Shown: piece by piece, positions 51,008-60,355 of the stretch
Numbering within the stretch: the stretch's first letter is position 1
How the letters are laid out: every line of letters starts with the position of its first letter
NCBI RefSeq assembly: GCF_000423185.1
Contig: NZ_AUHM01000006.1
Span: 1 to 64,000 of the forward strand
Source of the DNA: Inquilinus limosus DSM 16000
GTDB taxonomy: Bacteria; Pseudomonadota; Alphaproteobacteria; DSM-16000; Inquilinaceae
Reading direction: 5' to 3'
DNA length: 64,000 nt
Position numbers and translations under genes: made by a program
Notes under the pieces: generated by a model
What the model was told of the DNA's origin: nothing
What the model saw: only the letters and a program-made list of their open reading frames with translations
Databases searched by the model: none

Positions 51008-52012
51008 ATGGCCGATCTGCTGCGGCTCGAACACGTCTCGAAGACCTACACGCGCGGGCTCGTCCATGCGCAGACGACGGTGGCGCTGCGCGACATCTCG
51101 CTGACGCTGAAGGAGGACGAGCCGACCATCCTGACCGTGGCGGGGGAGAGCGGCAGCGGCAAGACCACCCTCGCCATGCTGCTGCTCGGCTTCATCGCGC
51201 CGACGACGGGCCGGATCATCTATCGCGGCAAGGATGTCTCGGCGTTGCGCGGCAAGGAGAAGATGGCCTATCGCCGCGAGGTGCAGGCGGTCTTCCAGGA
51301 TCCCTTCGCCGTGTTCAACCCGTTCTACACGGTCGACCATCTGCTGACGGTGCCGATCCGGAAATTCGGCCTGGCGACGTCGAAGGCGGATGGCCGCCGC
51401 AAGATGGAGGAGGCGCTCACCGCCGTCGGGCTTCGGCCCGAGGACATCCTCGGCCGCTTCCCGCACCAGCTGTCCGGCGGGCAGCGCCAGCGCATCAACG
51501 TCGCCCGCGCGCTGCTGCTGAAGCCGCGGCTGCTGATCGCGGACGAGCCGGTGTCGATGGTCGACGCGTCGCTCCGCGCCACCATCCTGGAGACGCTCCG
51601 CAACCTGCAGCGCGACCACGGCGTCTCGATCATCTATGTCACGCATGACCTGACGACCGCCTATCACATCGCCAAGTCAATCATCGTGCTCTATCGCGGC
51701 TCGGTGATGGAGGCGGGGGATGTCGACCGGGTGATCAAGGATCCGCAGCACCCCTACACGCAGCTGCTCGTCGATTCGATCCCCTGGCCCAATCTCGACC
51801 GGCGCTGGGGCGCGCAGCCGATCAGGGCGCGCGACGCCGCCATCGGCACCGACGGCTGCCGCTTCCGGCCCCGCTGCCCCAGGGCGATGGAGGCCTGCGG
51901 GAAGGAGCCGCCGCTGTTCCGCATCGGCGATCGCCATACCGCCTCATGCTTCCTCTACGATCGGCAGCCGCAGGTCGCGCAGGAGCGCCTGTCGGAACTG
52001 CTGCCTGCCTGA
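51008..52012 (+). CDS. Dpp-type ABC ATP-binding protein, DppF-like
   Basis: 334 residues from ATG 51008, one base after the DppD-like stop. Walker A GESGSGKTT near 48, FQDPFAVFNPFYTVDHLL, signature LSGGQRQR near 155, Walker B LLIADEPVSMVD (Val-Ser-Met replaces the usual Thr-Ser-Ala), H-loop VTHDLTTAYHIAKSIIVLYR. Cysteine-bearing tail CRFRPRCPRAMEAC, then ASCFLYD. Last gene of the importer; a family A repeat follows. Confidence 0.9.
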   Translation: MADLLRLEHVSKTYTRGLVHAQTTVALRDISLTLKEDEPTILTVAGESGSGKTTLAMLLLGFIAPTTGRIIYRGKDVSALRGKEKMAYRREVQAVFQDPFAVFNPFYTVDHLLTVPIRKFGLATSKADGRRKMEEALTAVGLRPEDILGRFPHQLSGGQRQRINVARALLLKPRLLIADEPVSMVDASLRATILETLRNLQRDHGVSIIYVTHDLTTAYHIAKSIIVLYRGSVMEAGDVDRVIKDPQHPYTQLLVDSIPWPNLDRRWGAQPIRARDAAIGTDGCRFRPRCPRAMEACGKEPPLFRIGDRHTASCFLYDRQPQVAQERLSELLPA

Positions 52013-52072
52013 GTGTCGATGAGCATCACCGATGATGAGACTCTTCTCTCCCACGAAAGAACCGTCATTGCG

Positions 52073-52150
52073 AGGAGGCGAAGCCGACGAAGCAATCCAG
52101 GGGCCGGTGCGCACTGGCCCCTGGATTGCTTCGCTTCGCTCGCAATGACG
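52073..52150. repeat. Palindromic intergenic repeat, family A copy 3
   Basis: CGTCATTGCGAGGAGGCGAA on the left and CTTCGCTTCGCTCGCAATGACG-type right arm ending at 52150, enclosing AAGCAATCCAGGGGCC/GGCCCCTGGATTGCTT. The asymmetric inner parts are swapped relative to copy 1, i.e. inserted in the opposite orientation. Lies between importer and uxuA-like genes, 38 bases before the latter. Confidence 0.8.
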
Positions 52151-52187
52151 ATTTTTGGGCTCACTGAACCGCACGGAACGTTACGAC

Positions 52188-53150
52188 ATGCTCGAAATCG
52201 CCGAATTCATCAGCCCCACGCCGACGCCCGTCTGGAAGCTGGCGCGTCAGGCCGGGGTGGACCTCGCCGTGGGGGGACTGCCGCCCGACGACCTGCTGCA
52301 GGGCGAGGCGCCGTGGGATTACGGGCCGCTGCAGCGCCTGAAGCAGCGTTACGAGGACGCCGGCTTCACCCTGAAGGTGATCGAGGCCCGGCCGCCGCTG
52401 AACAAGGCCAAGCGCGGCCTGCCGGGGCGGGACGAGGAGATCGCGACGGTCTGCACCTTGCTGCGGAACATGGGCCGGCTCGGCATCCCGGTCTGGTGCT
52501 ACGAGTGGATGACCGATTTCAACTGGGTGCGCACCAACCTTGCCACGCCCTCGCGCGGCGGCTCGGTGGTCACCAGCTTCAACCTCGCCGACGTGCCCGA
52601 GGATCTGACCAGCAACCCGCCGATCGGCGAGGACGAGCTCTGGGCCAATCTCGAATACTTCCTGAAGAAGGTGCTGCCGGTCGCCGAAGAGGCGAAGGTG
52701 AAGATCTCGATGCACCCCGACGACCCGCCGCTGTCGCCGATCCGCGGCGTCGGCCGGATCATGCGCAGCATCGACAATTTCCAGCGCCTGATCGAGACGG
52801 TGCCGAGCCCGATGAACACGATCACGCTGTGCCAGGGCAACTTCACGCTGATGACCGACGACCTGCCCGGCGCCATCCGGTCTTTCGGCAAGGCCATCTC
52901 CTTCGTCCATTTCCGCGACGTGCAGGGGACGCCGGAGGCGTTCCGGGAGACATGGCACGACGCCGGCAAGACCGACATGCTGGCCTGCATGCGCGCCTAT
53001 CGCGACATCGGCTTCGACGGCGTGCTGCGCCCCGACCACGTGCCGACGGTGGAGGGCGACAGCAACGAGCATGCCGGCTACTCCGCCTTCGGGCGGCTCT
53101 ACGCCATCGGCTACATCCGCGGGCTGCACCAGTCCGTCTACGGCGCCTGA
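52188..53150 (+). CDS. uxuA: UxuA-family D-mannonate dehydratase
   Basis: 320 residues from ATG 52188; a TTG at 52155 is the only in-frame extension. TIM-barrel UxuA features: KISMHPDDPPLSPIRGVGRI near 185 with the invariant HPDDPP, LCQGNF near 225, VHFRDVQG near 255 and LRPDHVPTVEGD near 285, providing Mn/Fe ligands. The reaction removes water from D-mannonate to give 2-keto-3-deoxy-D-gluconate. Shorter than the roughly 390-residue E. coli enzyme, as in many alphaproteobacteria. A second, unrelated mannonate dehydratase gene (ManD) follows 1 kb downstream. Confidence 0.88.
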   Translation: MLEIAEFISPTPTPVWKLARQAGVDLAVGGLPPDDLLQGEAPWDYGPLQRLKQRYEDAGFTLKVIEARPPLNKAKRGLPGRDEEIATVCTLLRNMGRLGIPVWCYEWMTDFNWVRTNLATPSRGGSVVTSFNLADVPEDLTSNPPIGEDELWANLEYFLKKVLPVAEEAKVKISMHPDDPPLSPIRGVGRIMRSIDNFQRLIETVPSPMNTITLCQGNFTLMTDDLPGAIRSFGKAISFVHFRDVQGTPEAFRETWHDAGKTDMLACMRAYRDIGFDGVLRPDHVPTVEGDSNEHAGYSAFGRLYAIGYIRGLHQSVYGA

Positions 53151-53164
53151 GCGGGGAGGGGACC

Positions 53165-54031
53165 ATGGACACGATCGAGACCAGCAAGCCCGCCCGGGCC
53201 CGGACGAAGACGATCGCGCTGACCGGGGGCAGCGGCCGCATCGGCCGCGCCATCGCCGCGGCGGCGCTGCGCCGCGGCCACCGCGTCGTCAGCATCGACC
53301 GCGCTGCGCCGGCGGAGCCACAGGAGAACCTCCGCTTCGTCCAGGCCGATATCGGCGACTACGACGCGCTGGTCGACGCCTTCCGCGGCTGCGACGCCCT
53401 GATCCACATGGCGGCCATCCCCTCGCCGGGCCACCACCCCGACCACATCGTCCACAACAACAATGTCGTCGGCAGCTACAACGCTCTGCGCGCCGCGGTC
53501 GAGGTCGGCATCACCCGGATCGTGCAGGCGTCGAGCGTCAATGCGATCGGCCTGTCCTTCAGCCGGGAGGCGCATTTCGACTATCTCCCGCTCGACGAGG
53601 CGCATCCGAACTACACCGAGGAGGCGTACGGGCTGTCGAAATGGATCTGCGAGCAGCAGGCCGACACCTTCGCCCGCCGCTACGGCCGCCTCAGGATCGC
53701 CAGCATGCGCTTTCACCTGGTGGTGGAGGAACGCGCCCAGGCGGCGGCCGTCTACGGCTTCGTCACCAAGGCGGCGTCGAAGCATCTCTGGGCCTACACG
53801 CTCTACGACGCGGCGGCGCGGGCCTGCCTGCTGGCGCTCGACGCGCCGTTTCGGGGCCACGAGGTGTTCTACATCGTCGCGCCGGACACGGTGATGGATA
53901 TCCCGAGCCTGGAGCTCGCCGCCCGCTTCTTCCCGGACGTGCCGATCCGCGGCGACCTCGGCGGCAACCGCGCCTTCTTCTCGTCAGCGAAGGCCGAACG
54001 GATGCTCGGCTGGCGCCACGATCCCGACTGA
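53165..54031 (+). CDS. NAD-dependent epimerase/dehydratase (extended SDR), uronate-dehydrogenase-like
   Basis: 288 residues, ATG 53165 after GGGAGGGGACC. TGGSGRIGRAIAAAALRRG near 20-40 binds NAD, IHMAAIPSPG near 80, SSVNAIG near 120 and YGLSK near 155 give the Ser-Tyr-Lys triad. The YGLSK motif and pathway context recall uronate dehydrogenase, which oxidises D-galacturonate or D-glucuronate to the aldarate lactone; other sugar SDRs are possible. Fourteen bases after the uxuA-like stop, so in the same transcript. Confidence 0.82.
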   Translation: MDTIETSKPARARTKTIALTGGSGRIGRAIAAAALRRGHRVVSIDRAAPAEPQENLRFVQADIGDYDALVDAFRGCDALIHMAAIPSPGHHPDHIVHNNNVVGSYNALRAAVEVGITRIVQASSVNAIGLSFSREAHFDYLPLDEAHPNYTEEAYGLSKWICEQQADTFARRYGRLRIASMRFHLVVEERAQAAAVYGFVTKAASKHLWAYTLYDAAARACLLALDAPFRGHEVFYIVAPDTVMDIPSLELAARFFPDVPIRGDLGGNRAFFSSAKAERMLGWRHDPD

Positions 54032-54069
54032 GGATGGGTGCCAACCGTGAGCAAGAGCATTTCACCCTG

Positions 54070-54163
54070 ATTGTCATTGCCGGGCTTGACCCGGCAATCC
54101 AGGGGCCATCGAGAGCCGCTCTGGCGTCCCCTGGATCCTCGGGTCAAGCCCGAGGATGACAAT
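54070..54163. repeat. Palindromic intergenic repeat, family B copy 2
   Basis: ATTGTCATTGCCGGGCTTGA with partner TCAAGCCCGAGGATGACAAT, enclosing ATCCAGGGG/CCCCTGGAT. Same family as 45638-45728. It separates the SDR gene from manD. Confidence 0.8.
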
Positions 54164-54223
54164 CGAGAAAAGATGACAGGGCTTTGTCGATCGCCGAACA
54201 GCGATTCCATTTGAGGGGCTGCC

Positions 54224-55435
54224 ATGAAGATCCAGGACGTCAAGGTCATCGTCTGCTCGCCCGGGCGGAACTTCGTCACCCTCAAGATCGTCACCGACGA
54301 GGGCCTCACCGGCATCGGCGACGGCACGGTGAACGGGCGCGAGCTCGCGGTCGTCAGCTACCTGCAGGACCATGTCGCGCCGCTCCTGATCGGGCGCGAC
54401 CCGGCGCAGATCGAGGACATCTGGCAATACCTCTACCGCGGCGCCTATTGGCGGCGCGGGCCGATCACCATGGCGGCGATCTCGGCCGTCGACATGGCGC
54501 TGTGGGACATCAAGGCCAAGGCGGCGAACATGCCGCTCTACCAGCTGCTCGGCGGCGCCTCGCGGCAGAAGGCGATGATCTATTCGCACGCCCAGGGCAT
54601 GACGATCGAGGAGGCGGTCGACGCCGTTGGCCGGAAGCGCGACGAGGGCCATGTCGCGATCCGCTGCCAGGTGGGCATCCCCGGCCTGCCCGCGATCTAC
54701 GGCACCGGCAAGGGGGCGAAGCAGGGCACCGGCGGCATGGTCGAGGCGCTGCCGCACGAGGAAGTGTGGTCGACCGCGAAATACATGAACCACATCCCGA
54801 AGCTGTTCGCGCGGCTGCGGGACGTCTATGGCGACGACCTGCACCTGCTGCACGACACGCATCACCGCCTGACGCCGATCGAGGCGGCGCGGTTGGGAAA
54901 GGACCTCGAGCCGTTCCGGCTGTTCTGGCTGGAGGACCCGGTGCCGGCCGAGCTGCAGGAGGGATACCGCCTGATCCGGCAGCACACGACGACGCCGATC
55001 GCGCTGGGCGAGGTGTTCAACACGATCTGGGATGCGCGGCTGCTGATGGAGGAGCAGCTCATCGATTACATCCGCGTCACCTCGGTCCATGCCGGCGGCG
55101 TCACCGGACTGCGGCGGATCTTCGACTTCGCCTCGGTCTATCACATCCGCACCGCCTGCCACGGGCCGATGGACGTCTCGCCGGTGGCGATGGGCGCGAA
55201 TGCGCATATCGACCTCTGGGTGCCGAATTTCGGCATCCAGGAGTTCTCCGGCTACACCCCGCTGATGCACGAGGTCTTCCCGCATGCCTGGACGCAGGAG
55301 GGCGGCTACATCCATCCGGGCGACGCGCCGGGCCACGGCGTCGACATCGACGAGGCGCTCGCCGCGAAACACCCCTATCAGCGCGCCTACCTGCCGGTGA
55401 ACCGGCTGGAGGACGGCACGCTCTGGCACTGGTGA
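54224..55435 (+). CDS. manD: D-mannonate dehydratase ManD (enolase superfamily)
   Basis: 403 residues, ATG 54224 with GAGGGG upstream. Strong family match: [20 protein letters not shown] at the start, [20 protein letters not shown] near 68, [17 protein letters not shown] near 145 with the Arg and Tyr used in catalysis, LLHDTHHR metal Asp, [11 protein letters not shown] metal Glu, [12 protein letters not shown] metal Glu, [15 protein letters not shown] with His, and the typical end [14 protein letters not shown]. Converts D-mannonate to 2-keto-3-deoxygluconate; family members range from efficient to nearly inactive on mannonate. Five bases precede another enolase-type gene. Confidence 0.93.
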   Translation: MKIQDVKVIVCSPGRNFVTLKIVTDEGLTGIGDGTVNGRELAVVSYLQDHVAPLLIGRDPAQIEDIWQYLYRGAYWRRGPITMAAISAVDMALWDIKAKAANMPLYQLLGGASRQKAMIYSHAQGMTIEEAVDAVGRKRDEGHVAIRCQVGIPGLPAIYGTGKGAKQGTGGMVEALPHEEVWSTAKYMNHIPKLFARLRDVYGDDLHLLHDTHHRLTPIEAARLGKDLEPFRLFWLEDPVPAELQEGYRLIRQHTTTPIALGEVFNTIWDARLLMEEQLIDYIRVTSVHAGGVTGLRRIFDFASVYHIRTACHGPMDVSPVAMGANAHIDLWVPNFGIQEFSGYTPLMHEVFPHAWTQEGGYIHPGDAPGHGVDIDEALAAKHPYQRAYLPVNRLEDGTLWHW

Positions 55436-55440
55436 CCCGA

Positions 55441-56592
55441 ATGAAGATCTCCGCCATCCGCGCCTACCCGGTCTGGGTCGGCACGCGCAACCAGCTGCTC
55501 GTCAAGGTCGAGACCGACCAGGGCCTGTTCGGATGGGGCGAAAGTGGCCTCTCCGGCCGCGAGAAGGCCGTGGTCGGCGCCATCGACCACTACCGCGAAT
55601 TCCTGATCGGCCGCGATCCGTTCCGGATCGGCGCGCTGTGGCAGGAGATGTATCGCAGCCAGTATTTCGAGGGCGGCCGCGTGCTGCAGGCGGCGATCTC
55701 GGCGATCGACATCGCACTCTACGACATCCTCGGCAAGGCGCTCGGCGTGCCGGTCTACCAGCTGCTGGGCGGCAAGCAGCGCGACCGGATCCCGACCTTC
55801 GCCACCACCTCGGCGCCGCCGGGCGAGGCGATGATCGAGCAGGCGAGGGCGCTGATCGCGGCCGGCTGGACCGCGATGCGCCTGTCGCCCTCCGGCCATG
55901 GCGGCAGCACGGTCTACGAGCCGCGCGAGCACATCGCGACGACGGCCAGATGGTGCGTCAGGGCGCGCGAGGCGCTCGGCGACGAGGTCGTGCTCGGCAT
56001 CGATCTCCATCACCGCCTGTCGGTCGCGGAGGCGGCGAGCTTCTGCCAGAAGATGCCCTCCGGCACGCTCGATTTCCTGGAGGAGCCGATCCGCGACGAG
56101 ACGCCGGAGGCCTATGAGGCGCTGCGGCGGATGGTCGACGTGCCCTTCGCGATCGGCGAGGAATTCGCCTCGAAATGGCAGTTCCTGCCCTACATCGAGC
56201 GCAACATCCACCAGTTCAACCGGATCGATGTCTGCAATGTCGGCGGGCTGACCGAGGCGATGAAGGTCGCCGGATGGAGCGAGGCGCACTACGTCGACAT
56301 GATGCCGCACAACCCGCTCGGCCCGATCTGCACGGCGGCGACGGTGCATTTCGCCGCGGCGGTGCCGAACTTCGCCTGGCTCGAGACCCGGACCTCGACG
56401 GCCGAGCAGCTCGGCTTCGACGATGCCGAGCTCTTCCCGGTCCAGCCGCGCATCGAGAACGCCCATTATCCGGTCACGGACGCGCCCGGCCTCGGCGTCG
56501 AGGTGAACGAGGAGCTGATCCGGAAGCAGAGCTTCAAGTTCTGGGAGGCGCCGCATCTGACGCGCAAGGACGGCTCGGTGACGAATTGGTAG
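55441..56592 (+). CDS. Enolase-superfamily dehydratase, galactonate dehydratase-like
   Basis: 383 residues, ATG 55441, 5 bases after manD. Motifs: LLVKVETDQGLFGWGESGLS N-terminus, TAMRLSPSGHG near 140, LGIDLHHRLSVAEA metal Asp, FLEEPIRDETPE metal Glu, AIGEEFASKWQF metal Glu, MMPHNPLGPICTAATVHFAA with catalytic His. The HNPLGPICTAA segment is typical of the galactonate/gluconate dehydratase group. Probably acts on a C2- or C4-epimer parallel to mannonate. End of the plus-strand mannonate unit. Confidence 0.87.
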   Translation: MKISAIRAYPVWVGTRNQLLVKVETDQGLFGWGESGLSGREKAVVGAIDHYREFLIGRDPFRIGALWQEMYRSQYFEGGRVLQAAISAIDIALYDILGKALGVPVYQLLGGKQRDRIPTFATTSAPPGEAMIEQARALIAAGWTAMRLSPSGHGGSTVYEPREHIATTARWCVRAREALGDEVVLGIDLHHRLSVAEAASFCQKMPSGTLDFLEEPIRDETPEAYEALRRMVDVPFAIGEEFASKWQFLPYIERNIHQFNRIDVCNVGGLTEAMKVAGWSEAHYVDMMPHNPLGPICTAATVHFAAAVPNFAWLETRTSTAEQLGFDDAELFPVQPRIENAHYPVTDAPGLGVEVNEELIRKQSFKFWEAPHLTRKDGSVTNW

Positions 56593-56684
56593 CAGCCCTC
56601 GGCCGGACCGAGGGGCCTGCTTTCGCCTCCCATGCCGCTCGCTTCATCGCTCTTGCAACGGTGCGCGGCAGCCCATATTCCAGG

Positions 56685-56699
56685 AGTTGCATGACAACT
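56685..56699. promoter_or_regulatory. Candidate GntR operator
   Basis: AGTTG-CATGA-CAACT, a perfect 5-base inverted repeat 16 bases before the GTG start of the FadR-type GntR gene. On the other strand it reads TTGTCATGCAA at its core, close to the TTGTnnnACAA-type operators of FCD regulators. A partial copy (TGTGTGACAACA) lies near 57474-57485. Confidence 0.45.
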
Positions 56700-56715
56700 T
56701 GAGCGCGCGGCGACG

Positions 56716-57456
56716 GTGGCCAGACGATCTCCCCCCGCATCCCTGACGCTCGACAGGGTGGTGCCGAACACCAATCTCGTGTCGTCGCTGAGCGCGGCCC
56801 TCGAGCGCGAGATCCTGAGCGGACGGTTCAAGGTCGGCGATCGGTTGCCGACGGAAAGCGAGCTGTCCCGGACCACCGGCGTGAGCCGCACGGTGGTGCG
56901 CGAAGCGGTCGCGGCGCTGCGGGCGTCGGGGCTGGTCGAGACGCGCCGCGGCTCCGGAGCCTTCGTGGCGGCGCAAGCGGCGCCGCCCCGGATCGGTCCG
57001 GCCGTTCTGCGGGCCACGCTCGACGACATCCTGTCGGTCCTGGAGCTTCGTCTGGCCGTCGAGGTCGAGGCGGCCGCACTGGCCGCCGCCCGCCACCGCG
57101 ACGACGACATCCGCGCCATGTCCGTCGCCTTGGAGAGAGGAGAGGCGGCTGCCAAGGACTGGCGGCGCCTGGTGGCTGCCGACCTCGCATTCCACAAGGC
57201 GATCGCCGCGGCGACGCAGAACAAGTATTTCGCGGACTTCATCGATCATCTCGGCGAATTCGCCTTTCCGCGCCGCCACCTCGATCCGTCGGCCGCGTCG
57301 GCCTATGGTCTCGCGGACCACCAGGAGCGGATCGAGGCGGAGCACCGGGCGATCCTCGAGGCGGTCCGGCAGCGCGACAGCGCGCTCGCGAGCGCCGAGA
57401 TGCGCCGGCACCTGGCCGGCAGCCGGGCGCGCTACAAGGCGATGACCGGCGAGTAG
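56716..57456 (+). CDS. GntR family regulator, FadR/FCD subfamily
   Basis: 246 residues from GTG 56716; the ribosome site is weak. Winged helix-turn-helix at 22-88 (SALEREILSGRFKVGDRLPT, then GVSRTVVREAVAALRASGLV, ETRRGSGAFV) and an FCD domain with ADLAFHKAIAAATQNKYFAD and EHRAILEAVRQRDSALASAE supplying metal-binding His/Asp. Closest in style to UxuR/ExuR and LldR regulators of uronate and lactate use, matching the adjacent mannonate genes. Likely controls the plus-strand mannonate unit or the minus-strand unit that converges on it. Confidence 0.88.
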   Translation: MARRSPPASLTLDRVVPNTNLVSSLSAALEREILSGRFKVGDRLPTESELSRTTGVSRTVVREAVAALRASGLVETRRGSGAFVAAQAAPPRIGPAVLRATLDDILSVLELRLAVEVEAAALAAARHRDDDIRAMSVALERGEAAAKDWRRLVAADLAFHKAIAAATQNKYFADFIDHLGEFAFPRRHLDPSAASAYGLADHQERIEAEHRAILEAVRQRDSALASAEMRRHLAGSRARYKAMTGE

Positions 57457-57495
57457 AGAACCGCCGTCAAGCTGTGTGACAACATCCGGGCAGTC

Positions 57496-58146
57496 TCAGC
57501 CTGCGCGCTCGAGGAGCGGCCGCAGCCCAAGCAGGTCGAGCGTGGTGGCGCCGGCCTTCAGCTTCTCCTTGATCGCATCCTCCCTGTCCTCGCGCTCGCG
57601 GGCGGCCTTCAGGGCCAGCGCGATCAGGGCGCGCGGGACCACGACGACGCCGTCGTCGTCGCCGATGACGACGTCGCCCGGAGAGACGGCGACGCCGGCG
57701 CAGACGATCGGGACGCCGACCTCGCCCGGATGGGTCTTGGCGGCGCCCTTCATGGCGAGGCCGCGGGAGAAGACGGGAAAGCCCATCTCCCGGAGGCAGG
57801 GCCCGTCGCGCACGCAGCCGTCGATGACGAGCCCGACGACACCTCGCGCCTGGCAGGCGGTGGCCAGGACGTCGCCGAAGGGGCCGGACTCGACGAAGCC
57901 GTCATTGTCGACGACCAGCACGTCGCCGGGCTGCGCCGAGGCGGCGGCCACATGGATGGCGAGGTTGTCGCCGGGCTTGCAGCGCACCGTGAGGGCCGAG
58001 CCGGCGAGCTTCATGCCCGGGTAGATCGGCTTGATGCAGGCGGGCATGGCGCCGCGCTGGCCCATCGCCTCGTGCAGGGTCGGCGGCGAGAATACCGCGA
58101 GCGCGGCGATCTCCTCCTGCGAAGCCCGCTCAAACGTCGCGTCCAT
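57496..58146 (-). CDS. RraA-family protein (candidate pyruvate aldolase/oxaloacetate decarboxylase)
   Basis: 216 residues from ATG 58146, overlapping the end of the aldo/keto reductase gene by 17 bases; GGAGG lies just upstream. Motifs: VLVVDNDGFVESGPFGDVLA near 75 and VVGLVIDGCVRDGPCLREMG near 105 with the Arg-Asp metal/pyruvate site, then VSPGDVVIGDDDGVVVVP. Full core of the HMG/CHA aldolase group. Last gene of the unit that begins beyond the right edge: Dpp-type importer, enolase-type enzyme, AKR, RraA. Confidence 0.86.
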   Translation of the reverse strand: MDATFERASQEEIAALAVFSPPTLHEAMGQRGAMPACIKPIYPGMKLAGSALTVRCKPGDNLAIHVAAASAQPGDVLVVDNDGFVESGPFGDVLATACQARGVVGLVIDGCVRDGPCLREMGFPVFSRGLAMKGAAKTHPGEVGVPIVCAGVAVSPGDVVIGDDDGVVVVPRALIALALKAAREREDREDAIKEKLKAGATTLDLLGLRPLLERAG

Positions 58147-59182
58147 GCGCGCCTCCACTGCCGTCGTGATGCGATGCGAAACGCCCTTCCACCGGGTAGA
58201 TCGGATCGATGAAGTTCGGGATCGCCGTGGTGCCGGGCGGCACCAGCCGGTCGACCGCGGCCTCGTCCTCGGCGGTCCAGTCGACGTCGAAGGCGGCGAG
58301 ATAGCCGTCCCACTGCGCCATCGTCCTGGGGCCGGCGATGGCGCCCGTCACCGCCTCATTGGCCAGCACCCAGGCCACGGCGAAGGCGGCGGGGTCGCAG
58401 CCGCGCCGGCGGGCGTGTCCGCCGATCTCGGCCGCGGCGGCGAGAGCCGCAGGCACGTATTCCGTCTCCATCATGCGCCTGTTCTGCAGGGCCGCGCGGC
58501 TGTCCGGCGGGGGCGGCTCGCCGACCGCGTATTTGCCGGTCAGCATCCCGCGCGCGGTCGGGCTGTAGCAGAACACGCCGATGCCGAGCGCCCGGCAGGC
58601 CGGCAGCACCTCGACCTCCACGGTGCGGTTGAGGGCATGGTAGAGCGGCTGGTCGACCACCGGCCGGTCGATACCGGCCTGGTCGCAGATCGCGGCGATG
58701 CGGGCGATGCGCCAAGCCTTGAAGTTCGAGAGGCCGAGATAGCGGATGGCGCCGCTGCGCTGCAGGTCGGCGACGGCGCGCACCGTCTCCTCCAGCGGCG
58801 TGCCGTGGTCTTCCTTGTGCAGGTATAGGATGTCGATGAAATCAGTGCCCAGCCGCTTCAGGCTCCGCTGCACCTCCTCGATGATCCATTTGCGCGACAG
58901 GCCGCGCTGGTTGGGGCCGGGCCCGCTCGGGTTCGCCAGCTTGGTGGCCAGCACCCAGTGATGGCGGTCGGCGGCGATGGCGCGGCCGACGATCTCCTCC
59001 GACCGGCCGCCGGCATAGGTGTCGGCGGTGTCGATGTGGTTGACGCCGCGGTCGAGCGCGGAGGCGACGATGCGCTTCGCCTCGGCCTCATCCGTGGTCG
59101 CGCCGAAGGTCATGGTGCCCAGCGCCAGCCGCGACACCACCAGCCCGCTGCTGCCCAGCCGTTTCGTCGGGATGGTCGCCAT
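58130..59182 (-). CDS. Aldo/keto reductase
   Basis: 350 residues. AKR tetrad visible: Asp in NHIDTADTYAGGRSEEIVG near 48, Tyr in the same stretch, Lys in VLATKLANPSGPG near 79 and His in ILYLHKEDHGTPLEE near 121. NADP-binding end near 275-300 (AGPRTMAQWDGYL). Similar to YajO/Tas-type AKRs acting on sugars and aldehydes. Between the enolase-type and RraA-type genes it may reduce a keto-acid or oxidise an aldose before dehydration. The last 17 bases encode the start of the RraA-family gene. Confidence 0.9.
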   Translation of the reverse strand: MATIPTKRLGSSGLVVSRLALGTMTFGATTDEAEAKRIVASALDRGVNHIDTADTYAGGRSEEIVGRAIAADRHHWVLATKLANPSGPGPNQRGLSRKWIIEEVQRSLKRLGTDFIDILYLHKEDHGTPLEETVRAVADLQRSGAIRYLGLSNFKAWRIARIAAICDQAGIDRPVVDQPLYHALNRTVEVEVLPACRALGIGVFCYSPTARGMLTGKYAVGEPPPPDSRAALQNRRMMETEYVPAALAAAAEIGGHARRRGCDPAAFAVAWVLANEAVTGAIAGPRTMAQWDGYLAAFDVDWTAEDEAAVDRLVPPGTTAIPNFIDPIYPVEGRFASHHDGSGGAHGRDV

Positions 59183-59210
59183 GGCGGTTTCCCCTGTGTG
59201 TCCCGGAGGA

Positions 59211-60355
59211 TCAGCGCACCAGGTTGTCGTTGATGTATTCGAGGTTGATGTCGGCCCCGAGGCCCGGCTGCTGCGACAGGACCACGAAGCCGTCCTGGTC
59301 CATCGGATCCACAGGCGCGTTGAGGTATTCCGGCACGCGGTCGTAGTCGAGGAGCGGGTGCAGCAGGCCGCGCTCGTACCAGACGCAGTTCTTGATGCAG
59401 CCGATGACGGTCAGGTTGCCGACGCCGCTGCCATGGATCTCGCAATCCATGTTGAAGGCCTCGGCGAGGTGGGCGACCTTCAGGCTCGGCATGATCCCGC
59501 CGACATCGAACACGCCGGTGCGCATGATGTCGCAAGCGCCGGCCTTGGCCCATTCGGCGCGGACCATGTGCTTGCCCATGGCCACTTCCGGGCCGAGGAC
59601 CGGGATGTCGAGATTGCCGGCGAGCCAGGCGTAGGAGCTCATGCTGGCCTCGTCCATCGGCTCCTCGTACCAGGCGAAATCGAGCTTCTGCAGCTCGCGG
59701 CCGAGATAGAGCGCATCGGACCGGCTGTACCAGTGATAGGCGTCCAGCATCAGGGCGATGCCGGGCCCGACCGCCTCGCGCACGGCCGCGCAGGCTGCGA
59801 CGTCGCGCCTCGGGTCGGGCGCGGCCGCGCCGTCGGGCATCCAGGTGTGCAGCTTGATGCCCTTGTAGCCCCGCCGGACCAGCGCCTCGGCGAAGCGGGC
59901 GTAATCCTCGGGGGAGGAGAGGCCGCCCGGGATGTCGTCGCCCACCATGGTGCTGCCATAGGCGGGCGCCTTGTCGCGATAGCTGCCGATCAGCCGGTGC
60001 ACCGGCAGGCCGAGCTTGCGCCCTGCCAGGTCCCACAAGGCCAGCTCGACCGCGCACAGCGCCCGGTCGGTCAGCTGCTCGGCGCTGCCGCGCTGCCGCA
60101 ACAGCAGCTCCTGCCACAGCCGCTCGCGCTCAAAGGGATGCTGGCCGAGGAGGACCGGCTTGTAGAGCTTCTCCACCACATAGGGCCGGATCACCTCGGG
60201 GTTGTAGATGCAGTGGCCCTCGGTGCCGTCGTCGCAATGGACGGTCAGCAGCCCGCTCCGCGTCTCGGTCTCCTTGCCGGGATGGGCATGGCCGGCCTTG
60301 TCGCGTGCGATCTGGGTCTTGTGGACGAATACGCGCACGGTCACGTCGACGATCT

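Noticed and set aside
44586..54163. CRISPR-like array from the repeated palindromes
   Set aside because: Units are 80-95 bases, internally palindromic and kilobases apart without regular spacers; they are dispersed intergenic repeats.
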